From positions 2,610,587 through 2,674,586 of the forward strand of contig NZ_LN907827.1 in NCBI RefSeq assembly GCF_001517405.1: a stretch of 64,000 nt of DNA, written 5' to 3'. This DNA comes from Duffyella gerundensis. GTDB lineage: Bacteria; Pseudomonadota; Gammaproteobacteria; Enterobacterales; Enterobacteriaceae. Position numbers and translations under genes: made by a program. This document shows, piece after piece, positions 31,901 through 36,984 of this stretch (position 1 is the stretch's first letter; the number at the start of each line of letters is the position of its first letter). A model generated the notes under the pieces. It was not told the origin of the DNA. It did not search any database and worked only from the letters and a program-made list of their open reading frames with translations.

Positions 31901-32370
31901 CCTACACCCACCGCGGCGCCAATCAGGCCCAGCGCACCGATACCACTGGCGGTAATCACACCGGTGGAGTAATCAGCACTGGCCAGCAGCAGCGGTTCAA
32001 CGCTGGCAAGGGATTCATAACCAGGGGTTAACGTCATGGCGGTGGTGGCATCAACCGCTTCATTGGTCACCGGAAACAGTGCGTGATCCTGCGGATTGAC
32101 GCCATCGTCGAACACCAGTTCGCTGTGTTCGCCCTCCGCGTTATCGAAGAAGAATTGTTGATAGCGCACCACGCTGCCATCACGCATATGCAGAATCAGG
32201 TCGTTACCCTGCCGCTCAAACTCCGTCACCATCGCCCGCGTGCCGTTGACGCGCACCACGCTGGGTTCGCTCAGCAGTACGCTGCGTGACAGCCCACCGT
32301 TTGACTGAGAAATGAGTTCGCCACTGTCACGCGAAAGAATGTCAACCAGGCCTTCATTCAGCTCTGCCAT
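16930..32370 (-). CDS. Giant BapA-like type I-secreted adhesin with about 47 Ig-like repeats
   Basis: The ATG at 32370 follows AAGGGG and gives 5146 residues, roughly 500 kDa; a TTG-started longer frame is unlikely. Residues 1-150 form a BapA-prefix-like domain (SRSVLLSEPSVVRVNG, FERQGNDLILHMRDGSVV). A hydrophobic glycine segment follows, then nine Gly (about 157-165) and DDDN. From about 176 to 4900 there are about 47 Ig-like repeats of 95-102 residues (core: GDN.LN..E......SG.T....G..V.V.LNG..Y...V...G.WS...PA..L..L..G). The last ~250 residues hold one RTX-like motif (IDGGAGTDTLVLNG) and the type I secretion signal. I saw no cysteine. It should be a cell-surface/biofilm adhesin exported by the adjacent ABC-HlyD-TolC proteins. 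Surface retention is probably by the N-terminal region. Confidence 0.93.
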   Translation of the reverse strand: MAELNEGLVDILSRDSGELISQSNGGLSRSVLLSEPSVVRVNGTRAMVTEFERQGNDLILHMRDGSVVRYQQFFFDNAEGEHSELVFDDGVNPQDHALFPVTNEAVDATTAMTLTPGYESLASVEPLLLASADYSTGVITASGIGALGLIGAAVGVGGGGGGGGGDDDNPAPAPAQPTIALNAFAGDNVLDNAEKLSDQAISGTTSNVAAGQIVTVTLNGQNYQAVVAADGSWSVTVPPAALQAIASGSATIGVSVSNGAATATLDVSVIAPVAGQPTIGINAFAGDDLLDNGEKQSAQTLNGTTSNIEAGQTVTVTLNGQSFSGTVGADGNWSITIPAGTLAALNAGTATFTATVSNLAGTVSSSNHSFTVAETPTPGQPVIAIDTFAGDNVLDNGEKQSAQTLSGTTSNVEAGQTVTVSINGQTFSGTVGTDGSWGISVPAATLSALAAGNATFSASVANAAGTAANATLTVDVAAPTVNNDAITITEPLSGDGYLNASEASAGLTVSGITSGDIAPGSTVSLLFNNQLYSGTVNPDGSWSVQLPPSAFTNAADGPQTLTVSVTDASGAVISSQASLNLAIDSQPRVVLSDSVFADSTLTAVEAASDQQLQGQVGPGQRVVVRVAGQDYTATVAGDGSWSLSIPSAVLQGLPAGANAIQITVSDVAGNPPFIETLNFNVPPATLPPLLIQQPVAGDGVINAAEQGVPLEINGNVPAGSTVTVVLNGQTINAVVDDAGNWTATIPVSTLGTLTNGSSYDLVTTVTDSTGNTTSQTVPLSVNTTPPEAVTVATFAGDGTLNQSELAQPLILNGRGTPGDDVSVTLNNVPYRTTVNDDGSWSVEIPVADLAALSAASYDIVVVTSNAAGNSSSQTLPLTIDTAQPTLTLDTIAQDGTVNASEQTQPLLVNGTGNRGDTIAVTLNNQTYNTVVSNDGSWSLSIPASDLAQVPAGSQLLTVIATDAAGNTNVDDTSLLFDRTPPVASVNPPGDNGYFGVDDEDAPLVFTGTGSAGDTVTVVLNGKSYTDTVADGGAWTVTVPANDVAQLPQGVNPATVTVTNPAGNSITSNTQITVETAPALLPTLTIDPFTGDDKINGAEKGVDQQITGSTTNVQPGQTITVTLNEIDYTTTVQTGGLWSVLVPAANMANIASDGTLSASVVNLAGNVANASADYTLDTNTTTLSINTIAGDNAINIAEGQAPIAISGSSAGLDAGSALTVNLGGVNYDTTLNADLSWTVNVPAANIAALAQGAQTVTVTAGNVTNTAVVNIATAPLDPAAITTPLGGDGVLNSSDLTETQALSGTTGLNGAGQAVTVTLNGTDYQAVVTPNGEWSLQLPPSALQDLPSGSIPLTVTLTDAAGNSSTLNDSVTLDTSTPLLTINTISGDDLISAAESGSALLLSGNATPGSTLNLLINDENYQPLVAANGSWSLNLPADTLAGLADGRYDVTLTAIGANGNSSSLSRPFTLDTTPPAVSLNPLAGDDVLSASEQAQPLTLSGTGTAGSSVSATLNGTTYTGVIDNTGQWQLTVPVSDLAALNNGNYPVAVTVSDAAGNSSSETRNLVVNTTPPPLSVDPAGGDGVLNRSDISQPLQLSGSGQNGDDVTVALNNKFYFARVGSNGRWSLQIPASDLAVLPDGNNPLTVTMTDAAGNQTVQTSNLLVDAAADNQPTLTMNITDFAGNGVVDAAEQQQPQTLTGTTTNVEAGQTVTLSLNGEIYSGVVAADGSWSLVVPAAALSGLGNGSQALTVSVSDSAGNRADSSATFTVNTTASGIALAPIAGDNYINAAELNQPLIVGGSTSNVAPGTVVTVAFNGQSFSATVNADGSWSTTIPAAALGGLADGPLSFTSSVVDNNNVTLTNSSTVNLLTGGPSAADLNPAFGDGALNAADIAGAGIISGSTGVAGIGQSVSLVLGGVTYSGNVDAAGNWQVSVPAADLAALPQGTQPYSVTVSDIAGNTDTNTGGSVLVDTVAPVLVVATPGGDGVLNAADLGQPLLLNGTSEPNSNVVAVVNGTPYSVTASGDGSWSLSVPAGALNGLADGSYTIPVTATDLAGNVTTQTSSITLKATPPTVTLNPFTGDTVVDGAELQSNQLLSGTTSNVEQGQTVTVTLNSGLYSAVVQASGSWSVLIPAAELQAITGNSATISAAVSDSAGNTASASQSITVDTSVAGLSFDAIAGDNYLNASEAGQALLLSGRVENLPNDATLSLSFNNQTFPITFNNGSWSTLIPASSVAGLADGPATLILTASDAQNNVLVSSSSVLNVLATALPTLAIDSAFGDGQLNGSELTSAQTLSGTTGVSGDGQSVTLTLDGALYTGTVDGNGNWQVSVPATALAALGDGSTDYSVTVSDAAGNSSSDTGALVLDRVPPTLTIDPIGGDNAINASEAAAAITLSGRSDAESGQPVTLTLNGQTYSTTVNNDGSWSLDLPAGALAGITSGSYPLAVSVADAAGNVTSVGRDITVAVDALAPSIDRPFSDGYLNISEAAVEQTLSGNTGIRGPGQTAVIELNGTSSPVTVNSDGSWSLTLGSDVLSNLPEGANSVTVTTTDSVGNTGTASNSFTVDRTAPTLTIDPIGGDNRLNVLEATQDVVISGTASLADAGQPVNVTLNGRSFTAQVLDDGSWSVIVPAGVMQGAADGAYTVTATLADVALNSTTQTATLTRQADPANLPTLTLDALSADGYINAVEAGSDLTIRGGGAQIAGREVSVTFGGQTYLTTADASGNWQATVPAADLALLPDGALTAVATVTDAAGNPASSTANVTLLASAASQPLLLLDAIATDDIINLQESTSPLTISGDSVQLAQGTTVTVTLNGADYSAIIDANGNWSATVPASALAALPQGALVVSATATGTGGNVATVDRDISVNTTPPPIDATAPGFDGTLNLADALAGLTLTGSSDADQPISVQLNGKVYDTLADASGSWTLTVPGADLLLLADGAQQLTISAIDAAGNTNTQTVDFTTALTLPTLSIDQPFGDGLLNRNEVETSQTLSGVATGLASGTPVTVAVGELNFSGVVDNENRWSVTLPANALSALADGVVSIAVSANDAAGNPATSSISSELLTRSVPTVTINPVFGDNALNAGEAQVPQTISGSTGVSGAGQSVTVTFNGATLPDATVDESGNWSVTVSPTLLQEAGDGTVNVQVTAQDRAGNSGQNSALVTAITEATPIASIAQPAGDGYLNAAEATAGIELRGSTGLTDLDPSRLPAVVVSLNGVDYTAVVNAQTGDWSVALDAATLQALPDGTLPVTVTVSDITGNVSVESDALQVLQTGPDATISLPFGDGALNATEAQITQTLVGSTGSVGAGQQVLVTISGFNNGVALPASVDDNGNWSLALTPAQLSTLSNGEHTITATATDVAGNSDVATQAIITGVTVSPPTVTGNALFTDDVMNIAEAANGTTLTGSTGSSGANQAVRLTIDVNGTNYPGTVDANGQWSVIIPPGALSGLSNGPHTLNVIATDAAGNTVTQPFTFTAALSAPVPVVDPVSDNGYLNAADLAEGLVLSGTTGSSGAGQSVSVNFNDQTYTNATVDADGNWRLALTPEQLTGIDDGTYNFTVQATDGAGNTASVGGQALINVSVPVVNIDAFTGDNALNYGESIVSQTLTGSATGTEPGSTVAITLNGETLTTQLAANGQWSLTLTPQQMQTLPSLTTVQAVVTDPAGNVSEPASINVSVDLTPPAGPLITLAPVTGDNIINAGESGDITLNGTYSNLTTGSDISVAVGGTNYIATLDNNGGWTVTVPNSAFAADGSVPVVVTTPGLDGGTVTTTQAVLVDRTPSVLTINPVTSDNVVSGSEANSAEISGTASVSEAGRAVAITLNGVNYNAFVQADGRWSVALPAADVRALADGTQTITAQIGDAAGNVTNATRDFSVDQNAPLILVNAFLGDNLINAVDTTVDQLLTGSARGAEGQTIRLYAGDGNPIAEALVQGDGNFTITLTPQVLSGLNDGALVFGLRVADLAGNATEATLNVNKVVNAALDLTVDRLFGDGALNAVDATLAQVITGTVASAGIGATVSTTLAGQTLSAAVGQDGRFSIAIPQGLLTTVPDGSLAVNVTVSDAVGNTATAGATAQAIVNAVPVIGSLNGLLTGDNLLSVAEAAAGQTIGGVVQAAQGSQLTVTLGTRTYNTTVNAGGVWSLALPGADLTSLLNGPLTLGVRVVDPVGNVAQSSVDVGIFAQQPTINISSVFGDGVLNLADIATGQIISGVVNNVAAGSVVTLNVGNSQLTTTVGQNGAFNLTVNPEVLSTLAQGNLIVSASVTDAAGNTATSPQVGFRVDTLLPTVSIDRLFGDGLLNVADALINQTISGVVGNVEPGARVVVSIAGQQLVTTAAQNGSYSVVLTPAILQGIADGNLTVGVSVTDSAGNTNSATAGALVGIHNPPAITLAPLFGDGVLNLVESLVTQTVSGTIANVLPNTEVRINIGDTVIRAVTDANGAFSAQVAPSVLSTLLNGNITVGVSVTDAVGNTSSSNVGVQVGIANQPTLTLNTVFGDGVLSAGDLANNQTISGASTNLNAGASVSVTLNNKVYTTQVTSGGGWTLSVPKADLAALANGNQAVSVRATDAYGNVASGSSSVSVISNTPPAVAITSLFGDNALSVADVKTSQTISGTASNAEGSTVTVRIGATNYTSTVNAAGNWSITVPAASLAAIADGSYNVTASVTNFVGNSGSSSAALNVVSHSTPTVGLNTFFGGDGYLNIAEANTVETISGTSTNAIGGRVAVNVGGTTYTGSIGSNGTWNVSLPSSALKAINDGSQTLSVTVTDAGGNTASASRGFTALSHNTPLVGVDPVLSVVTSLLTGLSVTGGTANAAQGSTVRLTLLLPNGNPGPTVVTTTDALGRFGAVFTPQLLSLPGLGLSLTTLVRAQVIDVAGNTSTSTATLLLGSLLALNGTGTSTLAAFAADDGLVAAASTEGNNTQNGEAHTFAALSTKAAVASTLVATTDEQSHSSVTADSGTAAAAPAALAEDQGYTIGGLVLTLADGTQQEGPSVIGSSGNDQVLLNDLNFDHIDGGAGTDTLVLNGDHMTLDLTALGLKVEHIEVLDLGKAGTNGVKLNLQEALSITDKPADDLLIKGDNGGQVTLANGDGVWGTAGQRTIDGHLYDIYHNSALTSDNTLGDVLVQHNLQVHVV
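17680..31845 (-). repeat. Tandem array of about 47 Ig-like coding repeats, ~300 bp each
   Basis: I counted 46 units with a recognisable (F/G)xxD-(G/N/D)-x-(L/I/V)-(N/S) anchor, plus one degenerate unit before the C-terminal region. Three flavours recur: 'TSNVEAGQTVTV' units, 'GTGTAGSSV'-like short-loop units, and 'GTTGVSGAGQ' units; a homogeneous 'LFGDG' block occupies the C-terminal end. Units 1-3 are the most alike at the DNA level. The array could expand or contract by recombination. Confidence 0.9.
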
Positions 32371-32740
32371 TTTTACAACCCCTTGTCTAAACACCTGTGG
32401 TGGCAATCAATTTTTTCTTAATACATAAACCAATCTGTCGCTTTCATAAGAAGCAACCTGCGAATGACTGATGTCGTTAAGTCGATTAACCTGGTGTCAG
32501 AAAAGGCATCCGGCCTGCAAGCCATGAAGAAAATTCTTTATAAAATGGTGAGATAGTTGTTTTTATCGCTGCACTTGTTTCAAGATATTAAGGAAAAAAC
32601 GCGCCTTTATTGCAAACAATATTTATCGATTGGATAAAACATACAAATCAAATTGTTAAATAATGGTGATCTTTATTAATTAAAACCATTAAATTAATTG
32701 CTTATTTAGTTCGCTAATTGGTTGATTTATCGCAAAGAAT

Positions 32741-32872
32741 TTGACTTAGCGGCGTAGTTTGCTGTGGGAATAAACGGCCGAAACGGCGTGCGGAAGAAGT
32801 AGTGACGTGCGGTGAGCAATGAAAATATTTCACCTGAATTCGTGACTGCCTGCACATAAGCGCAGGCTTTTT
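32741..32872 (+). ncRNA. Candidate small RNA with its own terminator
   Basis: A rightward terminator (GCCTGC 32848-32853 with GCAGGC 32862-32867, then TTTTT) has no gene in front of it. A TTGACT hexamer at 32741-32746 with an AT-rich -10-like GAATAA about 20 bp downstream could start a transcript of about 100 nt near 32775. The spacing is poor and I recognise no known sRNA, so this is a hypothesis from the orphan terminator. Confidence 0.3.
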
Positions 32873-32941
32873 ATCATCAGGCGTCCATAATATTGCCGTC
32901 TCATAGCGTAATAACCTGTTGAGTAAAAAGCATTAATGCCA

Positions 32942-32957
32942 TTTGACTTAAGTCAAA
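32942..32957. promoter_or_regulatory. FNR-like perfect palindrome
   Basis: TTTGACTTAAGTCAAA is a 16-bp perfect palindrome. Its core TTGAC-N4-GTCAA differs from the FNR consensus TTGAT-N4-ATCAA by one base per half-site. It lies about 130 bp upstream of the predicted MFS promoter -10 and about 570 bp from the adhesin start, so either gene could be the target. Confidence 0.45.
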
Positions 32958-33084
32958 GCGCGCTCTTCATCTGGTAAAGGCGCAAAAACAGCGACCTTAA
33001 GGTTGATGCGCAGTAAAACGTGCTTTTTAAACTCTTATTCGCCCGTCACCGCTGCATTTCAGTGCTTTCGCAGGCGACGTATCG

Positions 33085-33113
33085 TTCAAAAAGTAGCGCC
33101 ATTATGGTATAAA
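33085..33113 (+). promoter_or_regulatory. Promoter of the MFS gene (and possibly rcsDB)
   Basis: TTCAAA (33085-33090) is 17 bp from TATAAA (33108-33113), which is preceded by TGG, giving an extended -10. Transcription would begin near 33120, about 30 nt before the ATG at 33150. This supports that start rather than the in-frame ATG at 33003. Confidence 0.65.
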
Positions 33114-33149
33114 AGCGCGCCAGATGGCCCTGATGTCAGAGATAACAGA

Positions 33150-34301
33150 ATGTTGATGGATGCAAAACGGAATAATACCCACACTCTGGCGACCCAGCGT
33201 GCGACACGTGCGGTTTTTCTGGTCGCGGGGATCAGCATGTCGGCATGGGCGCCGCTGGTGCCTTTCGCGCGCGAACGGCTGGGCGTCAGCGATGCTTCGC
33301 TGGGTTCGCTGCTGCTGTTTCTGGGTGCCGGCTCGCTGATTGCCATGCCGCTGACCGGCTGGCTGGTGGCCCGCTTCGGTTGTAAAAACACCATGCTCTG
33401 TTCCAGCCTGCTGATCATGATGATGCTGCCTTTGCTGGCCATTCTGCCGACGCCGTGGATGCTGGCGCTGGCGCTGGCCTTGTTTGGCGCCGGTCTGGGG
33501 ACGCTGGATGTCGCCATGAATTTTCAGGCAGTTGAGGTAGAAAAGCAGGCCGACCGGCCGATGATGTCCGGTTTCCATGCGTTTTACAGCCTGGGCGGCA
33601 TTATTGGTGCCGGAGCGGTGAGCCTGCTGCTGTGGGTCGGCCTGACGCCGGTTGCCGCGATTGGCGTAATCATTGTTATGCTGCTGTTGCTGATGGTGTT
33701 TAGCCTGCCGCATCTGCTTAATGAGCGCATTCATCAATCTGACACGCCGCTGTTTGTGATTCCGCGCGGCTGGGTGGCGTTTCTCGGCCTGCTCTGCTTT
33801 ATCCTTTTTCTGGCGGAGGGCGCGGTGCTGGACTGGGGCGCACTGCTGCTCATCCAGACGCGTGACCTGCCCGTGGCGCAGGCCGGGCTTGGCTACGCCA
33901 TCTTTTCTGTGGCGATGACCATTGGCCGCCTGACCGGCGATCGCGTGGTAAAACGCTTCAGTCGCTACAGCGTTATGGTCAGTGGATGCTGTCTGGCGGC
34001 GCTGGGCATTGCGCTGGCCGTCTGGCTGCCACAGCCGCAAATCGCCCTGCTGGCGTTTTTACTGGTGGGCTTTGGCCTGGCCAATACGGTGCCGATGCTG
34101 TTTACCGCGGTAGGGGCGCAGAAAACGATGCCAGCAAACCTGGCGATTTCGGCCATGACAACCATCGGCTATACAGGTATTCTCACAGGTCCCGCTTTGA
34201 TCGGGTATATATCCCAGTGGCTCAGTTTGAGCATTGCATTTAGCCTGATTGCGCTATTGCTGCTGGTTGTGGCTGCCAGCGCCAGGCTGGTTACACGTTA
34301 A
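33150..34301 (+). CDS. MFS transporter (YbjJ-like)
   Basis: The 383-residue inner-membrane protein has about 12 hydrophobic segments. Its N-half motif LTGWLVARFGCKN matches the MFS loop 2-3 signature, and GFHAFYSLGGIIGAGAVSLL is typical of the YbjJ/fucose-permease-like branch. The start at 33150 follows an extended -10 promoter; an upstream in-frame ATG would add a basic, non-membrane leader and is unlikely. The substrate is unknown. The stop lies only 6-21 bases before the rcsD start with no terminator between, so rcsD and rcsB may be partly read from this promoter. E. coli has no MFS gene at this place. Confidence 0.85.
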   Translation: MLMDAKRNNTHTLATQRATRAVFLVAGISMSAWAPLVPFARERLGVSDASLGSLLLFLGAGSLIAMPLTGWLVARFGCKNTMLCSSLLIMMMLPLLAILPTPWMLALALALFGAGLGTLDVAMNFQAVEVEKQADRPMMSGFHAFYSLGGIIGAGAVSLLLWVGLTPVAAIGVIIVMLLLLMVFSLPHLLNERIHQSDTPLFVIPRGWVAFLGLLCFILFLAEGAVLDWGALLLIQTRDLPVAQAGLGYAIFSVAMTIGRLTGDRVVKRFSRYSVMVSGCCLAALGIALAVWLPQPQIALLAFLLVGFGLANTVPMLFTAVGAQKTMPANLAISAMTTIGYTGILTGPALIGYISQWLSLSIAFSLIALLLLVVAASARLVTR

Positions 34302-34322
34302 TTTCAGGTGTCACTTACTGCT

Positions 34323-36983
34323 ATGGTGCCATATAAGTTTCCGCTCACGTCGGGCAACATCACGCGCTTCTTTGTGATCTTCAATCTGCTGTTGTTGCTG
34401 ACTATCGGCTTTATGGTGCATAACTCGGTGGGCGCATGGCTGACGGCGAAACGTTACGCCATGCTTGATATCACCCATGCGGTGCAGAAGCGCATCGACA
34501 CCTACCGTTTTGCCACCTGGCAAATCTATGAAAATCTTGCCACCAGCGCTGCGGGCACGCCGCCAGAAAGCTTGCAGGAGACGCGTCTGCGTCCTGACGT
34601 TTACTATCTTGAGAAGAATCGGCGTAAAACCGAAGCGCTGATTTTTGGCTCCCATGACAGCAGCACGCTGGATATGACGCTGCGTATGTCGAACTATCTT
34701 GATACGCTGTGGGGCGCTGAGAACGGCACCTGGTCGATGTACTTTCTTAATGGCCAGGACAACAGCCTGATCATGGTCTCTACCCTGCCGCTGAAAGATA
34801 TGGCGACGCGCTTTAAAGAGAGCGCGGTGACCACGCTGGTCGACGCCCGACGTGCCGAAATGCTGCAACAGGCCAACGCGCTGGACGAGCGCGAAAGCTT
34901 CTCCCCGCTGCGCCGCTTCGCCTGGCAAAATGACAACTACTTCACCGTGCGCACCACCTTTAATCAGCCGGGACATCTCGCCACCGTGGTGGCCTTCGAT
35001 CTGCCGATGAACGATCTGGTGCCGCGCAACATGCCGCTGGAGAACTTCCAGCTGCGCCAGGATAGCGCTACCAGTTCAAACACCGACGCCGATTCCGATG
35101 GCGATGTGCAAAATACTCAGATTGCGCTGGTGAACCCGAATCTGGAAATTTCCGCCTCGCTCTCCACCACGCCGCTGCAGCTGGTGTACCGCATTCCGCT
35201 GACCAGCCTGGTGCTGGATACGCTGCATAATTTGCTTTGGCCACTGCTGGCCAGCTTCTTGCTAATGCTGCTGTCGCTGGCGGGCCTGTTTCTGCTGCGC
35301 CAGCAGTCGCTGCGTCCCAGCGAGAATCAAACCGCCGAACTCGATTCCCTGCGCGTGCTGAACGAAGAGATCGTCGCCAGCCTGCCGGTGGGCCTGCTGG
35401 TTTATGACTTTGCCAGCAATCGCACCATTATCAGCAATAAAATCGCTGAGCATTTGCTGCCGCACCTTAATCTGCAAAAGATTATCAATATGTCCGATCA
35501 GCATCAGGGCGTGTTGCAGGCCACAGTGAATAATGAAGTGTATGAGATTCGCCATGCGCGCAGCGTCTATTCGCCCAATACGCAGCTTTTCCTGATGCGC
35601 GATCAGGATCGCGAGTTGCTGGTGAATAAGAAGCTGCAGAAGGCGCAGGTGGTGCTGGATCGCAATCATCAGATGCGTCAGCAGCTGCTGCTTAACCTGG
35701 GCCACGCGCTGAATCAGCCGCTGGAGCGGGTAGCCAGCAAACTGGAAGAGCTGAACCAGACCCGTCAGGACAATGCGCTGCAGGAAGTGGTTGAGGAAAA
35801 TCAGGCGCTGGCCCGTTTAGTGGACGATATCGTGCTGCTGAATCGTTTGGAAACCCATGACTGGTTGCCGGATGCTACCTCATTCAATTTGCAGGCGCTG
35901 CTGGACGAGATTACCCTTGAATTGCTGCCGCAGGTTCGCCGTAAAGGCTTAACGCTGCTGGTGAACAACCATCTCAACAGCGATGAAGTGCGCTTCGGCG
36001 ATCGCCGTTCGATCCGCAAAGTGCTGGCCACGCTGATGCACTATTCGCTGACCACCACTAACTGGGGCAAAATCACGCTCAATGTTGAGTCTCCCGAGGC
36101 GCGTCCCGATCGCTTAACCATGACGCTGGTGGATACCGGTGCCGGACTGAGCAAAGATGAACTGGGTAACGCTGATTTTCCTTTCCTCGGTGAAACCGCG
36201 CAGGACCGCTTTGGCCAGGCGTCCGGGCTCGCCTTCTTTCTCTGTAAGCAGCTCAGTAAACAGCTGGGCGGTCATCTGGAGATCGTGGCAAAAGAGGAGA
36301 TTGGCAGCCGCTACACCATGCATTTCAACCTGCCGCTGGAACACCAGCAGCAGCAGGAAGAGAAACTGCTCGAAGGCGTGAATGCGCTGATTGAAATTGC
36401 CGTCGATGATGTGCGCAAGATTGTGTGTCATCAGCTGGAAAACTGGGGTGCCAACTGTATTACGCCCGATGAACGGTTTTCCGGTCAGGATCACGACGTG
36501 TTAATCACTGACGATCCGACAAAGCTGGTGCCATGGTCGCTGTTGCTTGATGGCTATGAACAGGGTTATCAGCGCCTGTCTGATAATCAGTACCGGGTGA
36601 ACTTCAACCTCAGTGGCGCCTTGCAGGATGCACTGTTAACGCTGATTGAACAGCAACTGTCACAGGGCGAGGTTGAAGAGGAGCCGGAGCAAGAAGAGTT
36701 AACGCCGCTGCTTGGCGGTGGTTACTACCAGCTATTTGTCGAGACAGTACCGGTTGATGTCAAGAGATTGTATACTGAGTCAGCGGACAATGACTACAGT
36801 TCGCTTGCTCAGACAGCGCATCGCCTGAAAGGCGTGTTTGCCATGCTCAATCTGGTCCCAGGCAAGCAGCTATGTGAAACGTTAGAAGAACACATTAAAA
36901 AGTGTGACGATTCAAACATTAAAAATACCACCAGTAATATTGACGCCTATGTCAATCAACTGCTGCAGCAAGGTAACCAATAA
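34323..36983 (+). CDS. rcsD: RcsD, phosphotransfer protein of the Rcs phosphorelay
   Basis: This inner-membrane histidine-phosphotransfer protein passes phosphate from RcsC to RcsB. From the ATG at 34323 it has 886 residues; a GTG at 34308 is the alternative start, and neither has an ideal ribosome binding site. Two membrane segments (about 15-38 and 300-325) flank a periplasmic domain. A pseudo-kinase region without a catalytic His-box follows, then the RcsB-binding ABL domain, and a C-terminal HPt domain with QTAHRLKG (active His about residue 833). Conserved KRIDTYRFATWQIYEN near residue 60 matches E. coli RcsD. The rcsB ATG begins one base after its stop. Confidence 0.95.
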   Translation: MVPYKFPLTSGNITRFFVIFNLLLLLTIGFMVHNSVGAWLTAKRYAMLDITHAVQKRIDTYRFATWQIYENLATSAAGTPPESLQETRLRPDVYYLEKNRRKTEALIFGSHDSSTLDMTLRMSNYLDTLWGAENGTWSMYFLNGQDNSLIMVSTLPLKDMATRFKESAVTTLVDARRAEMLQQANALDERESFSPLRRFAWQNDNYFTVRTTFNQPGHLATVVAFDLPMNDLVPRNMPLENFQLRQDSATSSNTDADSDGDVQNTQIALVNPNLEISASLSTTPLQLVYRIPLTSLVLDTLHNLLWPLLASFLLMLLSLAGLFLLRQQSLRPSENQTAELDSLRVLNEEIVASLPVGLLVYDFASNRTIISNKIAEHLLPHLNLQKIINMSDQHQGVLQATVNNEVYEIRHARSVYSPNTQLFLMRDQDRELLVNKKLQKAQVVLDRNHQMRQQLLLNLGHALNQPLERVASKLEELNQTRQDNALQEVVEENQALARLVDDIVLLNRLETHDWLPDATSFNLQALLDEITLELLPQVRRKGLTLLVNNHLNSDEVRFGDRRSIRKVLATLMHYSLTTTNWGKITLNVESPEARPDRLTMTLVDTGAGLSKDELGNADFPFLGETAQDRFGQASGLAFFLCKQLSKQLGGHLEIVAKEEIGSRYTMHFNLPLEHQQQQEEKLLEGVNALIEIAVDDVRKIVCHQLENWGANCITPDERFSGQDHDVLITDDPTKLVPWSLLLDGYEQGYQRLSDNQYRVNFNLSGALQDALLTLIEQQLSQGEVEEEPEQEELTPLLGGGYYQLFVETVPVDVKRLYTESADNDYSSLAQTAHRLKGVFAMLNLVPGKQLCETLEEHIKKCDDSNIKNTTSNIDAYVNQLLQQGNQ

Positions 36984-36984
36984 G

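Larger units (their letters stand above)
32371..33149. other. 779-bp divergent regulatory region between the adhesin and the MFS gene
   Basis: No protein gene is supported. The part from about 32560 to 32750 is much more AT-rich than its surroundings (runs such as TTAATTAAAACCATTAAATTAATTG), which fits H-NS-type silencing of a large surface protein, though this is inference. Further right are an orphan rightward terminator (about 32848-32872), a 16-bp FNR-like palindrome (32942-32957) and an extended -10 promoter for the MFS gene (33085-33113). I could not assign the adhesin promoter with confidence. Confidence 0.6.

Noticed and set aside
32373..32406. Longer N-terminus of the giant adhesin from a TTG codon
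   Set aside because: AAGGGG before the ATG at 32370 is a better start, and the extra residues do not fit the prefix domain.
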